Below are positions 6,724 to 15,597 of a stretch of 37,843 nt of DNA, piece by piece. The notes below the pieces were generated by a model. It did not search any database. It worked only from the letters and a program-made list of their open reading frames with translations, and was not told the origin of the DNA. The stretch's first letter is position 1, and every line of letters starts with the position of its first letter. The position numbers and the translations under genes are program-made. This DNA is from Clostridiales bacterium (lineage in GTDB: Bacteria > Bacillota > Clostridia > Christensenellales > DTU072): positions 1 through 37,843 of the forward strand of contig JAAYOD010000030.1 of assembly GCA_012520515.1 (NCBI GenBank), given 5' to 3'.

Positions 6724-9432
6724 ATGAACCATTTGAAAAAAAATGAACAGACGGAGGAAAAGCTTTATTCTTATAATGATTACAGTTATTATTTGAAAGA
6801 CACAGAAGAAGTTTGCAAAAAGCTTGACTCTGGCCTTAATGGCATTTCCCAAAATGAAGCTGAGCTAAGGCTGGAACGAAGCGGCAAAAACAAGCTGGAA
6901 GAAGCTAAGAAAGACAGCATTTTGAAAAAGTTTTTAAATCAGCTTGCAGACCCTATGATAATTGTGCTACTTGTAGCGGCCGCTATTTCAGCCGCTGTTG
7001 CAATAGTTTCCCAAGAATCATTTGTAGATGTGTTTGTAATTTTGTTTGTAGTTGTGCTAAATGCAGTTCTTGGAGTAATACAAGAGAGCAAGGCAGAAAA
7101 GGCATTAGAGGCGCTAAAAGAAATGACAGCGCCAGAATCTAAGGTCATTAGAGATGGCAAGCATATGCACATAAAGACAGAAGATATAGTAGTTGGCGAT
7201 GTTATTGTGCTTGAAGCTGGCGACGCTGTGCCTGCCGATGCTAGAATTTTAGAAAATGTATCTCTAAGAGCGGAAGAAGCTGCGCTTACTGGCGAATCTG
7301 TCCCTGTAAACAAAACAGATCAAGCGCTTACAGCTGATGAAGCTGCATCTCTAGGCGACAGAAAGAATATGGTTTATATGGGCAGTGCCATTGTATACGG
7401 CAGAGGCAGAGCAGTAGTTACCGCAACTGGCATGGATACAGAGATGGGCAAGATTGCAAGCGCGCTAACTAGCGCCAAAGAAGAGTCGACGCCGCTGCAA
7501 GTAAAGCTAAATCAGCTTAGCAAGGTATTGACATATTTAGTGCTTGGCATTTGTGCAGTTATGTTTGCCTACAACCTTATCAGAACTAGAGATTTTTCTA
7601 CTCAATCTATCCTAAATACTTTTATTTTGGCAGTTAGTTTAGCAGTTGCTGCCATTCCTGAAGGGCTTGCTGCAGTAGTAACAATTACCCTTTCCATTGG
7701 CGTAACTAAAATGTCAAAGCGAAACGCTGTCATTAGAAAGCTAACGGCAGTAGAAACGCTTGGCTGTACGCAAATTATTTGTTCGGACAAGACAGGAACG
7801 CTAACTCAAAACAAAATGACAGTTGTAAAGAGCTATGCACATGATGAAAACTTGCTTGCAACTTGTATGGCGCTTTGTAACGACGCATACCTAGACGATG
7901 CCAATAACGCAGTGGGCGAGCCTACCGAATGCGCTTTAGTTAATTATGCGTATAAGCTAGGCGTAGTAAAACACCTTGCCGAGCAAGAGCAAGCCAGAGT
8001 GGCAGAAGCGCCCTTTGACTCTATGCGTAAGATGATGTCCACTATCCACGCATATAATGGACAGTTTATACAATACACAAAAGGCGCGCCCGACGAAATT
8101 CTAAATGCCTGTACTAAGTATTTAACAAAAGATGGAGAAGTTAAAGAGCTTACAGAGAAAGCAAAACTAGAAATACTAGAAGAAAACTCTAATATGGCAG
8201 AACAAGCGTTAAGAGTGCTTGGCGGCAGCTATAAAATTTATGATAAAAAACCATCTAGCGTAGAGCCTGGCGACATTGAAAATGAGCTTATTTTCCTTGG
8301 GCTGTATGGCATGATAGACCCTGTAAGGCCAGAAGTGCAAGAGGCTATACAAAAGTGCAGCGACGCTGGCATAAGAGCTATTATGATAACAGGCGACCAT
8401 AAAGACACCGCCGTTGCAATAGCTAAAGAGCTTGGACTGCTTTATGAAGGAACAGAAGCAATTACAGGCGTTGAGCTTTCTCAAATAAGCGATGAAGAAT
8501 TGCAAAGAGATATAGAAAAATACAGCGTTTATGCAAGAGTACAGCCTGAGCATAAAGTAAGGATAGTTAAAGCTTGGAAAGCAAAAGGCATGATTACAGC
8601 AATGACAGGGGACGGTGTCAATGACGCGCCCAGCATTAAGATTGCCGACATTGGCGTAGGCATGGGCATAACAGGCACAGATGTAACTAAAAATGTTGCG
8701 GATATGATACTTGCCGACGATAACTTTGCCACCATAGTTTCAGCGGTTGAAGAAGGCAGAAAAATATATGCCAATATCAAAAAGTCAGTGCAATTTTTAT
8801 TGTCTAGCAACCTTAGCGAAATAATAAGTATATTTATAGCGACGGTAATTGGCTTTACCATACTAAAACCCACTCATATATTGTGGATTAACCTAGTTAC
8901 AGACAGCCTACCTGCTTTAGCTCTTGGCATGGAAGACAGCGAGCCTGACATTATGAAGCAAAAACCGCGCCCAGCTAAAGAGAACTTATTTGCTCACGGC
9001 ATGGGTATAGACATAATTTATCAAGGCTTGTTAGTTGCAATTCTTACACTTGCCGCATTCTTGATAGGTCATTATATAGAAGCTGGAGTATGGCGGTATG
9101 AAAACAGCGCCGACGGTATGACTATGGCATTTTTGACAATGTCTATGGCAGAGATATTCCACTCATTTAATGTACGGTCTAATAAATCAATATTTAAGCT
9201 AAAGAAGCAAAACTTTTACTTGTTTGGCGCAATGCTTATAGCAATGCTGCTTACCGTAATGGTTATATATGTACCCTTCTTTGCAAACATATTTGATTTT
9301 ACGCCAATTTCAGCTGTTGAATACTTTATAGCAATGGGACTTGCTTTCTCAATAATACCGCTAGTAGAAATTGTAAAGCTTGCAAAAAACATATACTATA
9401 AAGCTAAAGAAAAGAAAGCGTTAAAAGCGTAA
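6724..9432 (+). CDS. P-type cation ATPase of the Ca2+/Mn2+ (P2A) type, riboswitch-controlled
   Basis: The 902-residue protein has the full P2 ATPase plan. An N-terminal cation-ATPase domain is followed by paired helices, the actuator loop with TGES (189-192), and helix M4 with P312-E313-G314-L. The phosphorylated aspartate D355 lies in DKTGTLT, the hinge is GDGVNDAP (629-636), and six C-terminal helices include N723-L-V-T-D727 in M6. PEGL plus NxxTD is the metal site of SERCA/PMR1-type pumps, not of heavy-metal CPx pumps. The protein should export a divalent cation from the cytoplasm. A Mn2+-responsive riboswitch in its leader points to Mn2+ as the physiological substrate, as shown for Lactococcus YoaB, although Ca2+ cannot be excluded. 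The ATG at 6724 has AGGAGAG just upstream. A strong terminator follows the gene, so it is monocistronic. Confidence 0.92.
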   Translation: MNHLKKNEQTEEKLYSYNDYSYYLKDTEEVCKKLDSGLNGISQNEAELRLERSGKNKLEEAKKDSILKKFLNQLADPMIIVLLVAAAISAAVAIVSQESFVDVFVILFVVVLNAVLGVIQESKAEKALEALKEMTAPESKVIRDGKHMHIKTEDIVVGDVIVLEAGDAVPADARILENVSLRAEEAALTGESVPVNKTDQALTADEAASLGDRKNMVYMGSAIVYGRGRAVVTATGMDTEMGKIASALTSAKEESTPLQVKLNQLSKVLTYLVLGICAVMFAYNLIRTRDFSTQSILNTFILAVSLAVAAIPEGLAAVVTITLSIGVTKMSKRNAVIRKLTAVETLGCTQIICSDKTGTLTQNKMTVVKSYAHDENLLATCMALCNDAYLDDANNAVGEPTECALVNYAYKLGVVKHLAEQEQARVAEAPFDSMRKMMSTIHAYNGQFIQYTKGAPDEILNACTKYLTKDGEVKELTEKAKLEILEENSNMAEQALRVLGGSYKIYDKKPSSVEPGDIENELIFLGLYGMIDPVRPEVQEAIQKCSDAGIRAIMITGDHKDTAVAIAKELGLLYEGTEAITGVELSQISDEELQRDIEKYSVYARVQPEHKVRIVKAWKAKGMITAMTGDGVNDAPSIKIADIGVGMGITGTDVTKNVADMILADDNFATIVSAVEEGRKIYANIKKSVQFLLSSNLSEIISIFIATVIGFTILKPTHILWINLVTDSLPALALGMEDSEPDIMKQKPRPAKENLFAHGMGIDIIYQGLLVAILTLAAFLIGHYIEAGVWRYENSADGMTMAFLTMSMAEIFHSFNVRSNKSIFKLKKQNFYLFGAMLIAMLLTVMVIYVPFFANIFDFTPISAVEYFIAMGLAFSIIPLVEIVKLAKNIYYKAKEKKALKA

Positions 9433-9450
9433 AAAGGAAATTAAAATATA

Positions 9451-9486
9451 AGAACCAAGCTTAATCAGGCTTGGTTCTTTTTTTTT
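9451..9486 (+). terminator. Intrinsic terminator of the P-type ATPase gene
   Basis: AGAACCAAGC (9451-9460) and GCTTGGTTCT (9469-9478) form a perfect 10-bp stem with an 8-nt loop, followed by nine T (9478-9486). Confidence 0.95.
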
Positions 9487-9529
9487 GCTGTCTTTTAGCG
9501 TAAAAGTTCAAAAATCAGGCTGTTTTTGC

Positions 9530-9558
9530 TTGATTTTGACCAAAAAAAGTTATATAAT
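9530..9558 (+). promoter_or_regulatory. Promoter of the SulP gene
   Basis: TTGATT (9530-9535) and a consensus TATAAT (9553-9558) are separated by 17 nt. The leader of about 45 nt ends in two consecutive purine-rich ribosome binding sites (AGGAGGG at 9589 and GGGAGG at 9601). Confidence 0.65.
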
Positions 9559-9610
9559 ACAGATGGTATAATAAGCAATTTATTATGCAGGAGGGTTGGT
9601 GGGAGGATAA

Positions 9611-11230
9611 ATGAAACCAGAGTTACTTAACAGTTTAAAAGGCTATAAATTAAAATATTTAGCCAATGATTTAATTGCAGGATTGCTTGTTGCAATAATA
9701 GCGTTGCCTATGTCTATTGCAATGGGGATACAATCGGTTCCGCAAAATTCAGCAATAAATGGTTTGCAACTAGGAATTATTACTTCAATAATAGGCGGAT
9801 TTATAATATCGCTTTCGGGTGGAAGCCGTTTTCAAATTGGCGGACCGACAGCTGCTTTTTTTGTTATCATATGTAGCTATATAGCAAACGCCGACATAGG
9901 CTTACTAGGCTTACAGTTTGCCACTATATTAGCAGGCTTTTGGCTACTTATATTTGCGCTAATGAAAGGGGGCAATATCTTAAAGTTTTTGCCTTATCCA
10001 ATAACCATTGGGTTTACAACAGGCGTGGGTATTGTTCTACTTGTGGGACAGTTTAAAGATTTTTTAGGAGTAAATGCGTCAGGCACTGGTGCAATTGACA
10101 AGATTGTATCTTGCATACAAAATATATCTACCTTTAATTTGGCCAATTTCTTAATAGCGTTACTTGCCCTCGTTATCATTATTATAATACAAAAGGTAAA
10201 TAGAAAAATACCTGGCGCATTTGTTGCAATTATTATTTGCACAGTGGTTTATGTAATATTAAATAATACCGTAAAAGACTTAAACATAGCCACCATAGGC
10301 TCTAGATACGGCAACATAAAAGCGCAATTTAATATTTTGGATTTTGGCTCAATTTCTCAAATAAAATGGACAAAAATTATTGTGCCGTCTTTTACCTTAG
10401 CGGCGCTTTGTATGATGGAGAGCTTGCTTTCGGCTAAAGTGGCCGACGGCATAGCAAACACTACACACAATCCAAATCAAGAGCTTTTAGGACAAGGCGT
10501 TGCCAACATCTTATCGCCTATTTTTGGCGGACTGCCTGTTATTGGCGCTATTGCAAGGACATCAGTTAACATAGAGAGCGGAGCTAAGTCCTCTCTAGCT
10601 GGCATATTCCACGCAATTTTTATCTTTATAATGTATTTTTCCCTTATGGGCGTAATGAAATATATTCCTTTAGCGGTATTTGCATCTATTTTGGTTGTGG
10701 TAGCTATTAATATGGCAAACTTCCCTATGTTTTTAAAAATCTTTAAGTTTGGGGTAAGAGATGGCATAATAGTTACGGTAAGCTGTGTCCTCACTGTAAT
10801 TTTTAACCTTATCTATGGCATATTAGCAGGAATAACTGTTTCTCTTATAATAAATATTGCAAATATGACAAAAAAGCTAACAGTTAAAGAAAGAGAAGCC
10901 GATGGAAAAAAAGTTTATAATGTTACTGGCGCAGTTTATTTTATAAGTGTAAATAAGCTAATAAAAATAATGGAAAAAAAGAAGAATTTAGATAAAGAAG
11001 TTATATTTAACTTTGCAAGCGTTAAAAGCATAGACCAAAGCAGTATAGAAAGACTTAAAGACTATCAAAATATGTTAAAAGGTTTAGGCAAAACTTTAAT
11101 TATTATAAACTGCAATAACATAGTGCATAAAAGAATAAGCGCATTTTCAAACATACTTGAATATAATTATTATGACATAAATGCCAATCAAAAGCAAAGT
11201 TTACTTGCGCAAAACAATTGCAGTATTTAG
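9611..11230 (+). CDS. SulP/SLC26-family anion transporter with STAS domain
   Basis: The 539-residue protein begins with the SulP entry pattern (LANDLIAGLLVAIIALP) and spans the membrane about a dozen times to residue 425. A cytoplasmic STAS domain follows (roughly 430-530), with the S-I-D-Q-S-S-I loop that resembles the phosphorylation/nucleotide-binding loop of anti-sigma antagonists. Members move sulfate, bicarbonate or dicarboxylates, usually with Na+ or H+. Sequence alone does not separate these substrates, and there is no carbonic anhydrase or sulfate-assimilation gene beside it. It has its own promoter; the following zinc-ribbon gene is 115 bp away. The closer ribosome binding site leaves only 4 nt to the ATG, the farther one 15 nt, so the spacing is unusual. 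Confidence 0.88.
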   Translation: MKPELLNSLKGYKLKYLANDLIAGLLVAIIALPMSIAMGIQSVPQNSAINGLQLGIITSIIGGFIISLSGGSRFQIGGPTAAFFVIICSYIANADIGLLGLQFATILAGFWLLIFALMKGGNILKFLPYPITIGFTTGVGIVLLVGQFKDFLGVNASGTGAIDKIVSCIQNISTFNLANFLIALLALVIIIIIQKVNRKIPGAFVAIIICTVVYVILNNTVKDLNIATIGSRYGNIKAQFNILDFGSISQIKWTKIIVPSFTLAALCMMESLLSAKVADGIANTTHNPNQELLGQGVANILSPIFGGLPVIGAIARTSVNIESGAKSSLAGIFHAIFIFIMYFSLMGVMKYIPLAVFASILVVVAINMANFPMFLKIFKFGVRDGIIVTVSCVLTVIFNLIYGILAGITVSLIINIANMTKKLTVKEREADGKKVYNVTGAVYFISVNKLIKIMEKKKNLDKEVIFNFASVKSIDQSSIERLKDYQNMLKGLGKTLIIINCNNIVHKRISAFSNILEYNYYDINANQKQSLLAQNNCSI

Positions 11231-11345
11231 TGCATTGTGTTATGATAAAGCTATAATCTAAAGTCAGCATAATATCAATCTTTACAAAAAAATTAATATA
11301 GATGCCGCCCTTAAGATTAAATACTAAAACAGGAGGTCTATATTA

Positions 11346-11528
11346 ATGGCAGACATTAAAATCAATTGTAAAGATTGTGGAAACGAATTTCTCTTTACAG
11401 AGAGCGAGCAAGCTTTTTACAAAGAAAAAGGTTTTGAAAATCAACCTGTCCGTTGCCAAGCTTGCAGAAAGATAAGAAAATCTGAACGCCAAAGAAGCAA
11501 CCAAAGATTTACAAGACGGGAATATTAA
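11346..11528 (+). CDS. Small zinc-ribbon protein (zf-trcl type)
   Basis: This 60-residue protein has two CxxC knuckles, CKDCG near residue 9 and CQACR near residue 38, about 25 residues apart. It fits the short 'probable zinc-ribbon' family PF13451 found widely in Clostridia. The C-terminal 20 residues are strongly basic (R/K-rich), so nucleic-acid or ribosome contact is possible, but no function is established. A full AGGAGGT ribosome binding site (11331-11337) lies 8 nt before the ATG, a strong sign of a well-translated gene. It shares a bidirectional terminator with the convergent NlpC/P60 gene. Confidence 0.82.
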   Translation: MADIKINCKDCGNEFLFTESEQAFYKEKGFENQPVRCQACRKIRKSERQRSNQRFTRREY

Positions 11529-11545
11529 AAGGTTTCTCAAACAAA

Positions 11546-11583
11546 AACAAGCTCATACCAAGTTGGTGTGAGCTTGTTTTTTT
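11546..11583. terminator. Bidirectional terminator between zinc-ribbon and NlpC/P60 genes
   Basis: AACAAGCTCATACC (11546-11559) pairs with GGTGTGAGCTTGTT (11565-11578), a 14-bp stem with one wobble. A T7 run follows on the plus strand and T5GT3 on the minus strand. It serves both convergent genes. Confidence 0.9.
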
Positions 11584-12454
11584 AGGAGAGTATATACTTA
11601 AACATACATTTTGCTGTGATAAATCTGCCCCGCCAAAAGCTGCTAAATTCCGTTATGCGCACGCCGCCTGTGCCGTAGGTATGTAAAAGCTTGTTGTCGC
11701 CAAGATAAATGCCTACATGCCCTATTCTTTCAATGCCAGTGTTATACTGTCTTGCAGTAGATGTCATAAAGATAACATCGCCTCTTTTTATATCTTCATA
11801 TTTTACCGTTACGCCTTGTTTGCTCATTGTGCGGCTATCGCCATAAAGATTGATGTTTGCGCCTTTGTAAAAAGCGTATTGTACAAAGGCAGAGCAGTCA
11901 AAGGTATTGCCAGTAAAAGCCACAATTGGCTTAAAATTATAATCTATTATTCTAGTTGAGCCATATTCATAGGGCGTGCCAAGTACGCTAAGGCCTGTTT
12001 CAATAACCTTTTCCACAATGTCAGACTGTGAGCCAAGCGGTTTTAAGCGTGAATAGCTAGCATTTGCTGATACATAAGCCATGCTGTCATTATAAAGCAC
12101 TTTGTGCCATGAATCCAATGTTTCAATAAGGGGCAAAGTTTGACTTTGTGTCATTACGCCTAAGATATTGCCTTGCGTAGATGGGTTATCCCTTATGTTT
12201 AGCGTAACTAGCGACTGTACCTCATACTCACTGCTTGGCGAAAAGCTAGGCTCTTTTGTATCAGGTAAGCCGTTGCTTTGCTCTTGCTCTGACTCTATGC
12301 CATTTTCAATTTCTAAGCCAGCACCATAGTCAAGAGTTTGCTCTTGCTCAGGCTGAGCAAGATCATTATTATTTGCTTTATCTATATTACTGCATGCAAA
12401 TAAAATTAGCGTTAGACAAAGTAGTATTATTGTTAATGTTGTTATCTTTTTCAT
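11582..12454 (-). CDS. NlpC/P60 cell-wall endopeptidase lipoprotein with SH3 domain
   Basis: The 290-residue protein starts with a lipoprotein signal peptide, with lipobox L18-F-A-C21. A Glu/Gln-rich linker (about 30-75) follows, then a bacterial SH3 domain (about 76-136, with TLNIRDNPST) and an NlpC/P60 domain (about 150-290). The catalytic cysteine is C187 in FDCSAF and the histidine is H246 in GHVGIY; H258 in LLHTYG is the third polar position. Enzymes of this type cut D-Glu-diaminopimelate or related bonds in peptidoglycan, and the SH3 domain binds the wall. The protein should be anchored to the outer face of the membrane and act in wall turnover. GAGGTG 7 nt before the ATG supports the start. 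TTGAAA-17-TAAAAT on the minus strand (12475-12503) may be its promoter. Confidence 0.88.
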   Translation of the reverse strand: MKKITTLTIILLCLTLILFACSNIDKANNNDLAQPEQEQTLDYGAGLEIENGIESEQEQSNGLPDTKEPSFSPSSEYEVQSLVTLNIRDNPSTQGNILGVMTQSQTLPLIETLDSWHKVLYNDSMAYVSANASYSRLKPLGSQSDIVEKVIETGLSVLGTPYEYGSTRIIDYNFKPIVAFTGNTFDCSAFVQYAFYKGANINLYGDSRTMSKQGVTVKYEDIKRGDVIFMTSTARQYNTGIERIGHVGIYLGDNKLLHTYGTGGVRITEFSSFWRGRFITAKCMFKYILS

Positions 12455-12554
12455 ATTTTCTCACCTCGGCACTCATTTTAAGGGCAAAAAATATTCTTTT
12501 CAAGGAAATATTACATACAAATTTTGCCATTAGGCTAAAATCTAAAGGTAATTT

Positions 12555-12582
12555 TTGACAAGCAAGACAATAGCCTTACTAT
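12555..12582 (+). promoter_or_regulatory. Candidate promoter of the ABC exporter operon
   Basis: TTGACA (12555-12560) and TACTAT (12577-12582) are 16 nt apart. A second possibility is TTGACT (12600-12605) with TATAAA (12621-12626) at 15 nt, which would place the palindrome at 12625-12645 on the start site. Confidence 0.5.
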
Positions 12583-12624
12583 TCGCCCAAGCATTTTATT
12601 TGACTTATAATAAAAAATAATATA

Positions 12625-12645
12625 AAATTTTGATAATCAAAATTT
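12625..12645. promoter_or_regulatory. Perfect 21-bp palindrome, candidate operator of the ABC exporter operon
   Basis: AAATTTTGAT-A-ATCAAAATTT has two perfect 10-bp arms around one base. It lies directly between the nearest -10 box and the ribosome binding site (AGGAAAG at 12646). This is the classic position and symmetry for a dimeric repressor; as RNA it could also form a weak hairpin beside the ribosome binding site. Confidence 0.6.
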
Positions 12646-12657
12646 AGGAAAGAAAAA

Positions 12658-13581
12658 ATGTCAAACATAATAGAAATAAAAGATTTAAAAAAGAGTTTTG
12701 GCGACATTAAAGCAGTAGACGGCATTAGTTTTTCAGTAGAAAAAAGCAGTCTTTTTGCATTTTTAGGGTTAAATGGCGCAGGTAAAAGCACAACTATTAA
12801 TATTATATGCACATTGCTTACAAAAGACAGCGGAGAAGTTACCATAGGCGGATACACTTTGGGCAAAGACAATGAGCGCATAAAAGATATAATTGGCATA
12901 GTATTTCAAGAGTCTGTGCTAGACAATAAACTTACTGTAAGAGAAAACCTAACTGTAAGAGCTAGTTATTATGGCATAAGGGGAATTAAGTGGGCTAATA
13001 GGCTAAAAGAACTTAGCTGTTTACTAGAGCTAGATGAACTTATGTCACGCACTTATGGCAAGCTGTCAGGCGGGCAAAAAAGAAGAGTAGATGTAGCGCG
13101 CGGACTAATAAATAATCCCAAAATTTTATTTTTAGACGAACCTACCACAGGTCTTGACCCAAAGACAAGACAAGCTGTTTGGCAAGTAATAAACAATTTG
13201 CGCATTAAAACAGGAATGACTGTATTTTTAACCACTCACTACATGGAAGAAGCAAAAGAAGCCAACAAAGTGGTCATTTTAGACACAGGCAAAATTGTTG
13301 CAATAGGTACGCCCAATGAGCTAAAAAATCAATATTCGGGCGACTATATAAAGCTATATACTACGGCAAGTGACTTATTTGACCAAACGCTAACTCAAGG
13401 CAATTTTGACTTTAGATATGAAAATAATTGTTACATAATAAAAATGCAAAACAGCATACAAGCTAAGGACTTTATTTTGAAATACGCTGACTTAGTTAGT
13501 GATTTTGAAGTGGTAAAAGGCGATATGGACGATGTGTTTTTAAATGCAACGGGCAAAAGGCTTGCAGGAGATATTCTATGA
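12658..13581 (+). CDS. ABC exporter ATP-binding protein, DrrA type
   Basis: The protein has 307 residues. Walker A is GLNGAGKST (37-45), the signature is LSGGQKRR, Walker B with the D-loop is ILFLDEPTTGLD, and the switch histidine is in TTHYMEEA. A C-terminal extension of about 80 residues follows the nucleotide-binding domain, as in DrrA-type (drug/antibiotic resistance) ATPases. It powers the membrane partner encoded by the next gene, whose ATG overlaps its stop codon by 4 bp. The exported substrate may be a drug, lipid or antimicrobial compound. The perfect palindrome in the leader suggests repressor control, but no regulator gene is adjacent. Confidence 0.9.
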   Translation: MSNIIEIKDLKKSFGDIKAVDGISFSVEKSSLFAFLGLNGAGKSTTINIICTLLTKDSGEVTIGGYTLGKDNERIKDIIGIVFQESVLDNKLTVRENLTVRASYYGIRGIKWANRLKELSCLLELDELMSRTYGKLSGGQKRRVDVARGLINNPKILFLDEPTTGLDPKTRQAVWQVINNLRIKTGMTVFLTTHYMEEAKEANKVVILDTGKIVAIGTPNELKNQYSGDYIKLYTTASDLFDQTLTQGNFDFRYENNCYIIKMQNSIQAKDFILKYADLVSDFEVVKGDMDDVFLNATGKRLAGDIL

Positions 13582-14504
13582 AAACTGAAAAGAAACCTAT
13601 TCAAGATAGCTTATATACTTTGTCACAATTGGTAAAAAGAAACCTAAAACTCTTTTTTGTAGACAAGGCAGGCGTATTTTTTTCCATGCTAGCGCCCCTT
13701 ATTGTGCTACTTTTATATGTGCTGTTTTTAAGCGACTTGCAAGTTAATAGCGTAATTGGCGCAGTGCCTGAAGGCATACCGCTTAGCAAAAAAGCTATAC
13801 AAGCTTATGTGGACTCATGGATGATAGCAGGTGTGCTTAGCATAACTTGCATTACGGTATCTCTAGGCGCAAATACCATTATGGTGGCGGACAAAACAAA
13901 AGGAGTGCTTGACGACTTTATCTCTTCTCCTGTTAAAAGATGGGTAATTACAGCAAGCTATTTTTTATACAACTATATAACCACAATTATTATATCTACT
14001 ATTACGCTAATTATTTGCTTAGCGTACCTAGCGTTAAGCGGAGGCTGGCACTTAAGCATAACAGATGTTTTGTTTACATTTACAACGATATTGTTATCAG
14101 CATTATCTGCCACGCTAATTACAGTATTTATAAGTGGATTTATACGCACAGAAGCCGCGCTTTCTGGACTTATTGGCATAATAAGCGCCGTAATTGGCTT
14201 TTTTATAGGAGCATATATGCCAATGAGCATTATGCCAAAGGCGTTACAGTATATCGCTAGCTTGCTTCCAGGCACGTATTCTGCTGGACTATTTAGAAAC
14301 TACCTTATGACAGGCGCGTTAAATAATTTTGGTCAAGGTATGCCAAAGGAAGTAGTAGATACGCTTGCCGATATTTTCTCTATGAGAATAAACCTTTTTG
14401 GAAAAAATGCAGGCAAAGGCATAATGTATATATTTTTATCGGCGTCTGTGTTTATATTTAGCTTGCTTAGCTACTTTATTTCTTTCAAAAAAAAGAGCAA
14501 GTAG
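13578..14504 (+). CDS. ABC-2 type exporter permease, DrrB-like
   Basis: The 308-residue protein has one membrane segment near residue 35, a soluble stretch, and then five closely spaced hydrophobic segments. This is the usual six-helix layout of ABC-2 permeases. The TKGVLDDFISSPVKRW segment after the second helix is the typical ABC-2 coupling region (it often reads E+...L..sPv.r). It forms the channel for the ATPase encoded just upstream, with translational coupling through the ATGA overlap. A terminator follows at 14513, so the operon has two genes. The substrate cannot be told from sequence. Confidence 0.87.
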   Translation: MKTEKKPIQDSLYTLSQLVKRNLKLFFVDKAGVFFSMLAPLIVLLLYVLFLSDLQVNSVIGAVPEGIPLSKKAIQAYVDSWMIAGVLSITCITVSLGANTIMVADKTKGVLDDFISSPVKRWVITASYFLYNYITTIIISTITLIICLAYLALSGGWHLSITDVLFTFTTILLSALSATLITVFISGFIRTEAALSGLIGIISAVIGFFIGAYMPMSIMPKALQYIASLLPGTYSAGLFRNYLMTGALNNFGQGMPKEVVDTLADIFSMRINLFGKNAGKGIMYIFLSASVFIFSLLSYFISFKKKSK

Positions 14505-14512
14505 AATAATTG

Positions 14513-14542
14513 ACAGCCATGTAAATATGGCTGTTTTGTTTT
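14513..14542 (+). terminator. Intrinsic terminator of the ABC exporter operon
   Basis: ACAGCCAT (14513-14520) pairs with ATGGCTGT (14527-14534) across a 6-nt loop, followed by TTTTGTTTT. Confidence 0.85.
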
Positions 14543-14558
14543 GAATTTTCTTTTTTTG

Positions 14559-14567
14559 TGGTATAAT
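14559..14567 (+). promoter_or_regulatory. Extended -10 promoter of the alpha/beta hydrolase gene
   Basis: TGGTATAAT is an extended -10 with a consensus hexamer at 14562-14567. A TTGAAT at 14541-14546 is a weak -35 at 15 nt. Confidence 0.55.
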
Positions 14568-14600
14568 TATTAGGTACTTAAAGATTTAATTAAGGTGACA

Positions 14601-15596
14601 ATGCAGACAATAAAAAGAAAAGTTTTAATTTCATTATTTACCGTATTATTAATACTTGGTATAGTCTTTACATCTTTTGTGGTGTGTGCAGAGGGCACAG
14701 GGCATAGTTACCAGTCGGTATTTGTAAACGGCGTTTTTGTTCTGCTTAATTACAATAATCTTCACAATAGTCAAGAATGGGGGTATAAAAGACTAGAAAA
14801 AAATCGTCAAATCAATGAAAATTATACAGTTCCTAAAAGATATATCAAAACTTACAACTTAGACATATACAAAATAGATGGTTTTGAAGTGGTGGTATTT
14901 AACAAAAACTCCACTGAAAAAAACACTATCTTTTATTTGCATGGCGGAGCTTATTCTGAACAGCCCCTTGTTTTTCATTTTAATTTTCTTAAAAAATTAA
15001 GTAAAGAAACAGGCGCAGCCATAGTTATGCCTATTTATCCAAAAGCGCCTAATTATACTTTTGAAAAAACAACTTCTATGGTAGTTAATGCATATCTTGA
15101 CTTAATTAAGAGTGTAGAAAGCCAATATATTACAGTAATGGGCGACAGCGCAGGCGCGTCAATGTCCCTTTCTATTTGCCAATATTTTAATGAGAATGAC
15201 ATACCACAACCTAAAAACATTGTGCTTTTTAGTCCTGTTATGGACGCAAAACTAGATAATCCCGATATTGCAAATTATCAAAAAAAGGACCTTATGCTTG
15301 GACTTGACTCTCTTAAAGTAAAGATAGAAAGCTATGCAGGCGGTAAAGAAAATTTAGAAAATTATTTAGTCAGTCCGCTTTTTGGCAGTTTTGATAACTT
15401 AGCGCCAATTACACTATTTATGGGAACAGCGGAAATTTTGTTGCCAGACGCCCGTCTTTTTGTAGAGTTAGCGCGACAAAAACAAATACCTCTAGATTAT
15501 TTTGAATATCCCAATATGCTCCATGTCTTTGCGCTTTTTCCCATTCCTGAAGGCAAAGAAGCAAGACAAATAGTAAAAGATATTGTTTTAGGCTAA
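14601..15596 (+). CDS. Exported or membrane-anchored alpha/beta hydrolase, HSL-type esterase
   Basis: The 331-residue protein has an N-terminal hydrophobic segment (about residues 8-29) serving as signal peptide or anchor. An alpha/beta hydrolase domain of the hormone-sensitive-lipase family (PF07859) follows. The oxyanion-hole motif is LHGGAY, the nucleophile elbow is GDSAGAS, and the third triad residue is probably the His in NMLHVFALF, with an Asp in the LLPDARLF region. It is expected to hydrolyse carboxyl esters at the cell surface; the natural substrate is unknown. The ATG at 14601 is preferred to the in-frame GTG at 14595, which lies within the purine-rich site AAGGTGA. The stop is 1 bp from the stop of the convergent nuclease gene, with no terminator between them. 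Confidence 0.82.
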   Translation: MQTIKRKVLISLFTVLLILGIVFTSFVVCAEGTGHSYQSVFVNGVFVLLNYNNLHNSQEWGYKRLEKNRQINENYTVPKRYIKTYNLDIYKIDGFEVVVFNKNSTEKNTIFYLHGGAYSEQPLVFHFNFLKKLSKETGAAIVMPIYPKAPNYTFEKTTSMVVNAYLDLIKSVESQYITVMGDSAGASMSLSICQYFNENDIPQPKNIVLFSPVMDAKLDNPDIANYQKKDLMLGLDSLKVKIESYAGGKENLENYLVSPLFGSFDNLAPITLFMGTAEILLPDARLFVELARQKQIPLDYFEYPNMLHVFALFPIPEGKEARQIVKDIVLG

Positions 15597-15597
15597 T

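Noticed and set aside
11231..11345. Promoter of the zinc-ribbon gene
   Set aside because: TATAAT-like hexamers occur (e.g. near 11250), but no -35 at a proper distance could be paired, so none was annotated.
12256..12558. 100-codon plus-strand frame opposite the NlpC/P60 gene
   Set aside because: It is antisense to a well-supported gene, lacks a ribosome binding site and has low-complexity composition.
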